Below are positions 25,345 through 33,091 of a stretch of DNA of 64,000 nucleotides, in pieces (positions within the stretch are counted from its first letter, which is position 1; each line of letters opens with the position of its first letter). A program made the position numbers and the translations under genes. This DNA comes from Deminuibacter soli (GTDB lineage Bacteria; Bacteroidota; Bacteroidia; Chitinophagales; Chitinophagaceae), in NCBI RefSeq assembly GCF_003412455.1, contig NZ_QTJU01000014.1:1-64000 (forward strand), given 5' to 3'. The notes below the pieces were generated by a model. That model worked only from the letters and a program-made list of their open reading frames with translations, made no database searches and was not told the DNA's origin.

Positions 25345-25659
25345 TTAACATCCTGGTTCATAACCGCCATTGCTTTCAACCAGTTCTTTAAATTTTCCCA
25401 ATAAAAACTCCAGTTTGAATAAATCACCCACACCTGTAAAACATTTATCTTCCACTTTATAAGTATACCAATCATCATCGTTTTTCTCAACCAGCCCTCC
25501 GTCAAAATCCCAATTTTCCAATTCAGTATCAGTTAAATCAATTTTTATCAACCATCCAGGATTATCAAGTGTCTCAATCTTTATCCCATATTCATGTTCC
25601 CAGTCACCATCGCATTGCGATACCATCCAACTGGATATCCAATCTATAATGTTTTGCAT
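25345..25659 (-). CDS. Imm53-family immunity protein, copy 1
   Basis: A 104-residue protein of the immunity protein 53 type: WISSWMVSQCDGDWEHEYGI then KIETLDNPGWLIKIDLTDTE and acidic C-terminal helix LFKLEFLLGKFKELVESNGG. Imm53 proteins neutralise the cognate C-terminal toxin domains of polymorphic toxins. This copy has an intact ATG (25659). It is a close paralogue of the copy at 25797, 455 bp upstream in the transcript direction. No matching toxin is in the window, so it is probably an orphan immunity gene. Confidence 0.82.
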   Translation of the reverse strand: MQNIIDWISSWMVSQCDGDWEHEYGIKIETLDNPGWLIKIDLTDTELENWDFDGGLVEKNDDDWYTYKVEDKCFTGVGDLFKLEFLLGKFKELVESNGGYEPGC

Positions 25660-25796
25660 CTGTCAATTATTAATGTCTATCAGTTGCTGATGTAGTATTA
25701 AGTCTTCAATTTAAAAAAACGACAGAACAAACTCTTCCCAATACCCGAACTTATCAATATTTAAATAAGTAAATGTTTTCAATAAAAATTGATGTA

Positions 25797-26081
25797 TTAT
25801 TTATTGAATCCAGGCATTCTATCATTGTTCTCAATCAGTTCTTTAAACTTTTCCAGTAAAAGCTCTAGTTTATTCAAGTCCCCTGTGCCGAAAAACTTTT
25901 TATTCTTTACTTTATAACCATACCAATTATTGTCATCTATCTCAATAAGAATCCAATCAAACTCTAAGTTTTCCCATGCGGTATCGGCCAAATCGATCGT
26001 TACACTCCATCCGGGATTATCCGTAGTCTCAGTCTTTATCCCATATTCATGTTCCCAGTCTCCATCGCATTGCGATGCCAT
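25797..26081 (-). CDS. Imm53-family immunity protein, copy 2, original start lost
   Basis: Reads MASQCDGDWEHEYGIKTETT then DNPGWSVTIDLADTAWENLE and LLLEKFKELIENNDRMPGFN, clearly homologous to copy 1. In copy 1 translation starts at ATGCAAAACATTATAGATTG; the aligned codon here (26112-26114) is ATA in ATACAAAACATTACAGATTG. Thus the original ATG has mutated to ATA and only the internal ATG at 26081 is left, which would shorten the protein by 11 residues including the conserved WIS(S/G)W strand. The gene may be poorly expressed or dead; the otherwise open frame suggests recent loss. Confidence 0.7.
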   Translation of the reverse strand: MASQCDGDWEHEYGIKTETTDNPGWSVTIDLADTAWENLEFDWILIEIDDNNWYGYKVKNKKFFGTGDLNKLELLLEKFKELIENNDRMPGFNK

Positions 26082-26289
26082 CCAACCGGATATCCAATCT
26101 GTAATGTTTTGTATCTGTCAATTATTAACATCTATCAATCGCTGATATAGTATTAAGCCTTCTGCTTAAAAAAGGCAGAACAAACTCTTCCCAAAACTTG
26201 CACAAACAATTTGAAAAGGCAACTTAGGTTGTTCCCTTTAATCTATTACAATTTTACCAACCTAAATAGATTGGTGCTTTTGTGGAGCA

Positions 26290-26784
26290 CTAGTTTATTT
26301 CACCCGATACCGCTTGGGAATAAAACGTAATACTCGTTTCTTTTTGGTTTTCAAATAATTCAAATACAAAAATTCTATCCGGAAACAGGTTTTTAATGCC
26401 AAATTCCCAGGCTGACTTTAAAACATGTGCAAATGCAATCAAAGCTCTGTGGTAGTGTTCATCGTCTGTATAAATATCTGTATTGAAGAAATAATCAGCG
26501 ACCTCATATCTATTACATGCAGCTTCTATTAAAGGAATGTTTCCCTCAAAATGGGCCTTCCAGGCAGCGAAACTTTCTGTATTATAGCGAAAAGCAAGTA
26601 TAATACATCCATCCACTTCCAGGAAATCAGGGAAAAAGAACTTACTGAATGCCAAAGCCGCGTTCATATCATATTTCCAGTTAACATACTCACTAATATC
26701 CCAATTTGTCGGATTCAATTGCATTGCCTGATTATAATCAATCAGCAAATCAAGATCTGCATTTATTAAACTCTTTATATTCAT
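26290..26784 (-). CDS. Putative cognate immunity protein of the Rhs toxin
   Basis: A 164-residue acidic soluble protein (MNIKSLINADLDLLIDYNQA, SEYVNWKYDMNAALAFSKFF, RALIAFAHVLKSAWEFGIKN). Its ATG begins two bases after the Rhs stop codon, the position occupied by cognate immunity genes in polymorphic-toxin loci. I do not recognise a named immunity family. The helical, aromatic-rich composition fits a protein that binds the tip domain. It is followed on the same strand by the Imm53 duplication. Confidence 0.7.
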   Translation of the reverse strand: MNIKSLINADLDLLIDYNQAMQLNPTNWDISEYVNWKYDMNAALAFSKFFFPDFLEVDGCIILAFRYNTESFAAWKAHFEGNIPLIEAACNRYEVADYFFNTDIYTDDEHYHRALIAFAHVLKSAWEFGIKNLFPDRIFVFELFENQKETSITFYSQAVSGEIN

Positions 26785-26786
26785 AG

Positions 26787-29700
26787 CTATAATCTTGTAT
26801 TATTACCCGGAGGCGTTTCAACCGGGGTAGCAGGTTCTATTTTGTATTTCCCTTGTTTAACAGTCCCATTTGGCAAAGTATTGTATGTAGGTACTTTCTT
26901 AGTTGCCCCTTGTACTCCGTGACGATCAACTCCTCTATCAGATTCTACTTGTTTTACAATATTTCCATTTTCATCATAAGTACTATATTTTGTCGTTTTA
27001 CCTGATGCATCTTTTCCTTCAATCTTACTCGAGTTTGGAGTACCACTCTCATTAGGCTTATTTTTAGATTTGGATGATTGTTGTGCAGACTGATCTGATG
27101 CGCCTTCGCTATGCACATTATTGTTTATCAAATTTTTGACAGCAACAGTTCCTGTTAATCCTCCATGTAATGCCACAGTTACACTTGCCAAAGACAGTGT
27201 ACCGCCCGAGGCAACAGTCGCAAGCGTCCCTCCCAAGGCTTCCACTCCGCCGGTTGCCAAAGCTAAAACATCCCCTACTTTCTGCCCGAACCTAAAAGCA
27301 GTTCCTGCCCCACCACTTAAATTGCTACCATCTACCCGACCAACTCCTCCAACATTATCTGAACTATAAGCATTGGCTACACCTAAGAGCCCGGTTGCTC
27401 CTTCTGATATTATTTTTTTACCAACTTGGGCCGCTTTATCCAGCCAATCAGGCCAATCACCTAAATTATCACTGTAACTAACTGGGTTATTGTAATTTGA
27501 TGCATACGGGCTCCACATTTCCATATCATCAATCTTCGGATCCACCTGCCACCATCTTGCAATCTGCGGATCCAGATCCCTGTAATGCGCCTCATACTCA
27601 TTTAACCCCAAAGAACTATCGTACTCAATACCATTGTATTTGTAACGATTCTCCACCTTCCCCTCAGCCTTGCTGCTAATCCCCGCCATTGTTAACCCAA
27701 ACGGGTAATAATGCGTCTCCTCCAGCAATGGCCCGTGGTTAAGTACCACCTGCAGGTTATCAAAATAAACTGCTACAGGACTTTCGTTACTGCAATATAC
27801 ATAAACGTAACCGTTGGCAGGTGCTTTGCGCGATTGCAGTTCACTGTAGTGATCTTTCAGTGTACCGTTGCCACCTACCATGCTAAAACCATGACCTACA
27901 CAGTTAAAGCGCTCATCAAAAAACAGGTAGTTGATAAAGGCCTTGGGTGTAGTGCTGCTGGCATTGCTGGCGGTCGTTTGGTCTGCCTGCAGCAGCTGAA
28001 TTTCCGAGATGGCAGAGGGTATGGCATTCAGGCCGGCAGCTGTTACACCATGCGCTGCAGCTGCCTGCGTACCACCGGGTGTACCCAGCAAGCCGGAAAG
28101 TATGCTTTCCGTAGGTATACCTGTATTGCCGCCGGGGTTACCCGTATTGTAGTACGATTTACCGAAAATATCAATCACATCGCCAGACATTACTTTCAGT
28201 GTAATACCCAAACCGGTTGCACTGGCACCGCCACCCGTCAGCTTAAACATTTTGGCGCTGTTGGCAGTGGTTTGCGAGTTGGGATTATTGTTGGCAATGC
28301 CATTGTTGTTGGCATAATCAGGCACACCGGAAGGTCTGCTTACAATATTGTTTTCGTCAATGCTGTAGTAGTTCTTTTCAACAGCCAGCGCACCATTGGT
28401 TGCATCACCTTCCAAAGTTGCAGCAGGGTAAATATCCTGCTGTTTTTCATCAGTAAGCACCACGCGTGTGTTGCCCAGGTGGTCTTTCAAAAAATAGTCA
28501 AAAGCATAGCCTTTAACGCTGCCATCGGTGTTCAGCTGCGGCCGTATACGCCCCTCTTCCTGGCCAAAGAATTGCAGCAGGTTGTTTTCATACACAAAGC
28601 CGCCGGCATAGTCTGTAATGGTTTGTTTGGCCGTATTGCCGTTGGCTGCACTGGCGGCTTCGTTTACCTGTTTCACCAGCTTGTTGCCTTCAGCATCGTA
28701 CAGGTATTTGATGGTGCCTTTTACACTGCTGTTATCATCGGTGTTGGCGGTAATCTGCCAGGGCAGGTTCAGGTGGTTGTAAACGATGCCTGCAAGCTGT
28801 TTGTTTTTATCCTGTACCAGGTTGCCGTTTACATCATAGCTGTAATCTGCGCCGGTAGTATTGCCATCCTGGAAATCGCCCAGTTTGGCACCGGTAGTAT
28901 TGGCCGCATCTGCTACGCTGCTTAGTTTGTTGCTGTTGCCGGTGTAAGCATAACTCAGCTGATCAATGGATTGATAAGCCATTTTACTAAAGCCGTTCTG
29001 CTGCATGGCCAGTATATTGCCGTTTTCATCATAGGCTGATGTTGCGGTAAGCCCATCCCCCATTTTAACGCTAAAGTCAATGCCGCCGGGGTTGCCCCAC
29101 GAAGCATTGCCCGCATCGTACTGTTTAAACTCGGCACTCAGTAACCTGTTTACATTATCATAGCCATACCCAAAAGAACGCTCCTGCGGGTCGCCCTGTG
29201 TTTTCCAGCGGGCACCGGATATATTGCCGTTAAAAGCGGGCGACTGGTAGCCGTAGTCGTAACTCAGGTCCATCGCAAACCAGCGCTGGTCAATGGCCGA
29301 GGTTTTGGTTTGCCCGTAATCTTTCCAGTTCAGTCCTTTTAACCAGCCGCGTATACTGTAAGCATAATCCTGCTGCTCCAGGTATTGATTAGGCAGGGTT
29401 TGGCCGTTGTTATCCAATTTCTGGCCTAGCTGTTTCGTTTGCAGCTTGCCCAGCAGGTCGTAGTTGTTCACTGCAATAATGCGTGGCTGGCCATTGTCAT
29501 TGATGGTTTTGGCAATGACAGTTTGCCTGCCGTAATTGTCATAACTAAACTGCGTCAGCACACGGTGATTATTGATATTACCCGCAGGGTTGTTGTGCAC
29601 CAGGTAACTGCTCAGCACCTTGCCCGAAAAATCATACCGGCTGGTAACAACGTCCAGTCCTCCCTTGTAATTCTCCTGCTGTACCTGGGTCATGCGGCCT

Positions 29701-32700
29701 TTTTCATCAGGGAAGTTTACTGATTCCAGCCATTTGCCTGCTTCCAGGTTATTGGGGTCTTCCAGCACGCGAACACGCTTACCTGTTACCACACCATTCA
29801 ACATTTCATTACGCGCACCAGGCACTGTTTCTGCATACAGGCTATTACCAGCAGGCAGCAACGTGTTATAAGCAGTCACCAGGTTCTTCTGTGTCCACTC
29901 GTAGTTATCGTAATAGGTATAAATCAGCGGCACAAAATTGCCTGAACCAGGTGCTGGGTTGGTAACATCTGAATTAATTATTTCCCCGGTAATCTCAACA
30001 CCTGCAGGCGTTGCAAATCCATCCGTAAACTCAATGCTGTTACTTGCCTGGTAAAGCGTTTGGCCGGTTTGATACTGGCTCACCACCAGGTTTGCCGCAA
30101 CGTTTACCAACCCGGTTAATGTTTGTTGCAGGGCAGCACGATCCCCGGTGTATCCTTGCAGCATGCCAGACTGGATAACCCTGTTCCTGTCATCGTACAC
30201 CGTCTCCATCCAGGCATTGCTGTTCTGCCGCATATTGGCATCCTGTGTATATACCAGCCTGTCGCGCACATCATATACCATGTATACCCAGCCTGCGCCC
30301 GGTACTTTTTTGGCAATCATGCGCTGGCGGGCATCGTAGGCATAGCGGAAACAAAGTTCGTTCACCACATCCTGCTGCAGTATCCAGTTGGCACCAATGG
30401 CGGCGTTTACTGCTTTGGGTGGTATTACAAACCGCAGCTGGTTCAAATCGTCGTATATATAGTAAGTGCAAAGCCAGTTGGTGTAACCGCTGAAGTCTGC
30501 ATTCACTGCGCCGTTCTGTACTTTTTTCAGGATCACATGGTCATCAAAATCCTTGTACTCTACTACTGCATTGCCGTTCTCGTCAAGGGTTACGTTTTTA
30601 TATAATGTACCGTCTGCATAAGCATTGCCGGCAACCGGGATATTGATATCATCCTGTATGGCAGCATCATTGGCAATCGTCCACACGCGTACATTATCCC
30701 CTGCTGCTGTATTGGTCATATACTGCTGCTGCACGCCACGCTCACTGCCTACCCAGCTATTGCCGGCCTGCAGGCTTTTCAGCGGCCGCGCCAGCGGGGA
30801 TGCTTCTACCACGGTTTTACTGTAAAAGAAATGTTCACCGGTTAAGGCAGGTTGCTGTGCTGCATAACTGCTTTTATAGAAGTTGGCCTGGCTGGTAAAC
30901 GCATCTGTTTTATAGTTACCGTCTGTACCATTGGCATAGGGCAAAAACTTGTGTGTTTCCCTTCCGTATTCATCATATATAACAGGTGTAACAATATCGG
31001 TTTCGCCTGCTCCTTCGTGCCAGCTTACCTGTTGCGCAGCCCTGCCCAGCCCGTCAAAGTAAGCAGTGGCCTGGTGCATATCGGTTAATGCGGTCTGCCC
31101 ATCAGCTGTATTCAAATCAAGTATGCCCGGTTTCAGGAAATCCCTTGTTTGAATAGCGTTGAAGTGTTGCGGTGTGGCCATTGGTGAAGCTGCAGGCAAA
31201 TAAGCCGTGCCGCTGCCTGCGCTTGCTCCTGTTTCTGTAGTGGGTAAATGGCCCTGTGCAACCTGGCCGATACCTACAAACACGGTATTGGAATAAGCAG
31301 TATTTATACCGCATTTCGCCATACGCCTGAACCAGGTAGGCTGTGTAAGTCCGCTGTAGCTGGCTGATAGCTGGTCACTCCAGTTTGCCTGGTCTGTGCT
31401 GCTTTGCCATATGATGATATAATTTCCCTCGCACCGGTCGTTAGAGGGTGCCTGAACGCTTGAAAGGGTAATGTTGCCGTTTGGCGCTACGGTTCCGGCG
31501 CTGGCCTGTATAGTGCCGCCTGACAATGGGTATATGATACTGGCTACAGCGCTGTAAACATAACTGCCAAGATCATTCACCTGCAATCGTATCAAACTGT
31601 TGGCCGTTATCGCAGCAGGTGTATAACTGCCGGCATTCGCGCCGGTTATATTCGTCCAGTTGCTGCCGTCTACCGATACCTGCCACTGGTAAGTATAGCT
31701 GCCGTCTCCGCCAGATACCTGCCATACCGCAAAGGTGGGCAATGAATTGCCTGGTTCAATATATACCACACCGCCCGGGTTTATAGCAACACGCAATGGC
31801 TGGTATACGTTTATCAATACGCTATTGCTTGCCAGCAGGGTGCCATCGCAGTTAACCTGGCGACGGAAATAAATATTGGTGGTGAGGTTTACAGGTGTAT
31901 AGGCAGCAGCAGTAGCACCGGATACGTTTGTCCAGCTGTTGCCATCTGCCGATGACTGCCATTGATAATTATATCCGCCTATACCACCTGTTGGTGTGGT
32001 GCCGGTTATTGACCCCGGACTACCTCCGGAAAAACACGTGTTTGCAGTAGCTGTAATGGTTCCTGCATCGCTCAATGGCGGAAACACATTCACGGCAAAT
32101 ACATTGGTGTATGCCTGGCTTACCCCGTCGCTTACCATGCGCCTGTACCAGGTGGTTACAGTTTGTACAGGCGGTATCATGTAGAGTGCTGTGGCCGTAG
32201 CTTCTGTACGGTTAAACCAATGCGCGCCACCGTCTGTTGAACCCTGCCACTGATAGGTATAGGTGCCAATACCACCGGTTGCCTGCGTGCCATAAAAGAA
32301 GGCGGTTGATGTTCCCGGGTAAATGGCATCTGCATCCGGGTAAGCCGTACCGCCGTCAAGTGTGGCATATACGCCTGAATTTAAACTGGCTGATGCAGTG
32401 GTAAATGTTTCTGCACCGGAACTTACCAGTACGCGGTAATACAGTACCCCTGCTGCTGTGGGTATGGCCGGACTATAATTTTTAGCCGTAGCGCCGCTAA
32501 CATTGGTCCAACTGGTGTTATTGGCCGATACCTGCCACTGGTAGGTATACGTGCCGTTACCACCGGTGGGTGTATTGGTGGTAAAAGTACCCGGTTGCTG
32601 GCCCACGTAGGCATTGAGCAAACCGGGGCTGATAACCACGTTTTTTAAGCGTGGATTAACGGTTACGGTAATGGTTTTACTATGCCCGCAATTGTCATTT

Positions 32701-33044
32701 ACCTGCACGGTAGCACTCGTCACCACATCCACATCGGCAAAGGTCACGCTGGTTGAAGGATAGTCGCTGCAGCTGCCCGGGGGCGGAACAGGTGCAGCAA
32801 GGGCAGCAAATACCTCGCCACCGCCGCATTGGGAAGAACTGGTGGTACCGTTGGTAACCGTCCAGCAAAAACCTGTGGGGCTGCAATTGTAAGTATCTGT
32901 ACGGGTGGAATAACATTGGCTTGAATTGCCTGTTACACTAACAGGCCCCAGTATCTGCATCTGCGCACGGGCTGTAGTACAGCATACCGCCAGCACAATG
33001 CATATATAGCTAAGAAAAGAAAGAATACGTTTTGAATGAAACAT
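26787..33044 (-). CDS. DUF6443/Rhs polymorphic toxin with Ig-like repeats
   Basis: About 2085 residues starting at MFHSKRILSFLSYICIVLAV (signal peptide; an ATG at 33068 would add 8 residues). Residues about 165-550 hold at least four Ig-like repeats with YTYQWQ.S.....W.N..GA signatures. DUF6443 lies around 620-790 (DMHQATAYFDGLGRAAQQVS). YD/RHS repeats follow, closed by the core motif NGIEYDSSLGLNEYEAHYRD and DPQIARWWQVDP at about 1800-1840. The remaining 240 residues have a hydrophobic linker and a tip YSTYDENGNIVKQVESDRGV to GKYKIEPATPVETPP, resembling a Bacterial toxin 24-like domain (tentative). The tip is presumably released as a toxin after shell assembly. Cotranscribed with 33092. Confidence 0.9.
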   Translation of the reverse strand: MFHSKRILSFLSYICIVLAVCCTTARAQMQILGPVSVTGNSSQCYSTRTDTYNCSPTGFCWTVTNGTTSSSQCGGGEVFAALAAPVPPPGSCSDYPSTSVTFADVDVVTSATVQVNDNCGHSKTITVTVNPRLKNVVISPGLLNAYVGQQPGTFTTNTPTGGNGTYTYQWQVSANNTSWTNVSGATAKNYSPAIPTAAGVLYYRVLVSSGAETFTTASASLNSGVYATLDGGTAYPDADAIYPGTSTAFFYGTQATGGIGTYTYQWQGSTDGGAHWFNRTEATATALYMIPPVQTVTTWYRRMVSDGVSQAYTNVFAVNVFPPLSDAGTITATANTCFSGGSPGSITGTTPTGGIGGYNYQWQSSADGNSWTNVSGATAAAYTPVNLTTNIYFRRQVNCDGTLLASNSVLINVYQPLRVAINPGGVVYIEPGNSLPTFAVWQVSGGDGSYTYQWQVSVDGSNWTNITGANAGSYTPAAITANSLIRLQVNDLGSYVYSAVASIIYPLSGGTIQASAGTVAPNGNITLSSVQAPSNDRCEGNYIIIWQSSTDQANWSDQLSASYSGLTQPTWFRRMAKCGINTAYSNTVFVGIGQVAQGHLPTTETGASAGSGTAYLPAASPMATPQHFNAIQTRDFLKPGILDLNTADGQTALTDMHQATAYFDGLGRAAQQVSWHEGAGETDIVTPVIYDEYGRETHKFLPYANGTDGNYKTDAFTSQANFYKSSYAAQQPALTGEHFFYSKTVVEASPLARPLKSLQAGNSWVGSERGVQQQYMTNTAAGDNVRVWTIANDAAIQDDINIPVAGNAYADGTLYKNVTLDENGNAVVEYKDFDDHVILKKVQNGAVNADFSGYTNWLCTYYIYDDLNQLRFVIPPKAVNAAIGANWILQQDVVNELCFRYAYDARQRMIAKKVPGAGWVYMVYDVRDRLVYTQDANMRQNSNAWMETVYDDRNRVIQSGMLQGYTGDRAALQQTLTGLVNVAANLVVSQYQTGQTLYQASNSIEFTDGFATPAGVEITGEIINSDVTNPAPGSGNFVPLIYTYYDNYEWTQKNLVTAYNTLLPAGNSLYAETVPGARNEMLNGVVTGKRVRVLEDPNNLEAGKWLESVNFPDEKGRMTQVQQENYKGGLDVVTSRYDFSGKVLSSYLVHNNPAGNINNHRVLTQFSYDNYGRQTVIAKTINDNGQPRIIAVNNYDLLGKLQTKQLGQKLDNNGQTLPNQYLEQQDYAYSIRGWLKGLNWKDYGQTKTSAIDQRWFAMDLSYDYGYQSPAFNGNISGARWKTQGDPQERSFGYGYDNVNRLLSAEFKQYDAGNASWGNPGGIDFSVKMGDGLTATSAYDENGNILAMQQNGFSKMAYQSIDQLSYAYTGNSNKLSSVADAANTTGAKLGDFQDGNTTGADYSYDVNGNLVQDKNKQLAGIVYNHLNLPWQITANTDDNSSVKGTIKYLYDAEGNKLVKQVNEAASAANGNTAKQTITDYAGGFVYENNLLQFFGQEEGRIRPQLNTDGSVKGYAFDYFLKDHLGNTRVVLTDEKQQDIYPAATLEGDATNGALAVEKNYYSIDENNIVSRPSGVPDYANNNGIANNNPNSQTTANSAKMFKLTGGGASATGLGITLKVMSGDVIDIFGKSYYNTGNPGGNTGIPTESILSGLLGTPGGTQAAAAHGVTAAGLNAIPSAISEIQLLQADQTTASNASSTTPKAFINYLFFDERFNCVGHGFSMVGGNGTLKDHYSELQSRKAPANGYVYVYCSNESPVAVYFDNLQVVLNHGPLLEETHYYPFGLTMAGISSKAEGKVENRYKYNGIEYDSSLGLNEYEAHYRDLDPQIARWWQVDPKIDDMEMWSPYASNYNNPVSYSDNLGDWPDWLDKAAQVGKKIISEGATGLLGVANAYSSDNVGGVGRVDGSNLSGGAGTAFRFGQKVGDVLALATGGVEALGGTLATVASGGTLSLASVTVALHGGLTGTVAVKNLINNNVHSEGASDQSAQQSSKSKNKPNESGTPNSSKIEGKDASGKTTKYSTYDENGNIVKQVESDRGVDRHGVQGATKKVPTYNTLPNGTVKQGKYKIEPATPVETPPGNNTRL

Positions 33045-33091
33045 GGGCTCAGATTGAAAATAACGCATGATGGTTTAACCTTGGCAATAGA

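Larger units (their letters stand above)
25345..26205. repeat. Tandem duplication, two units of about 405 bp at 455-bp offset
   Basis: Unit 1 (25345-25750) and unit 2 (25800-26205) contain the two Imm53 genes plus about 90 bp before each start. The leader words CTGTCAATTATTAA and ACAAACTCTTCCCA occur at the same relative place in both units. Divergence is moderate in both coding and non-coding parts, so the duplication is not recent. Confidence 0.75.

Noticed and set aside
26115-26289. A short frame reading …KFWEEFVLPFLS… upstream of Imm53 copy 2
   Set aside because: A related …WEEFVLSFF… stretch precedes copy 1, but neither has a start codon; treated as part of the duplicated leader rather than a gene.
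27711-28925. A 404-codon plus-strand frame inside the Rhs gene
   Set aside because: Antisense shadow of the YD-repeat region; the minus strand carries continuous DUF6443/Rhs sequence.
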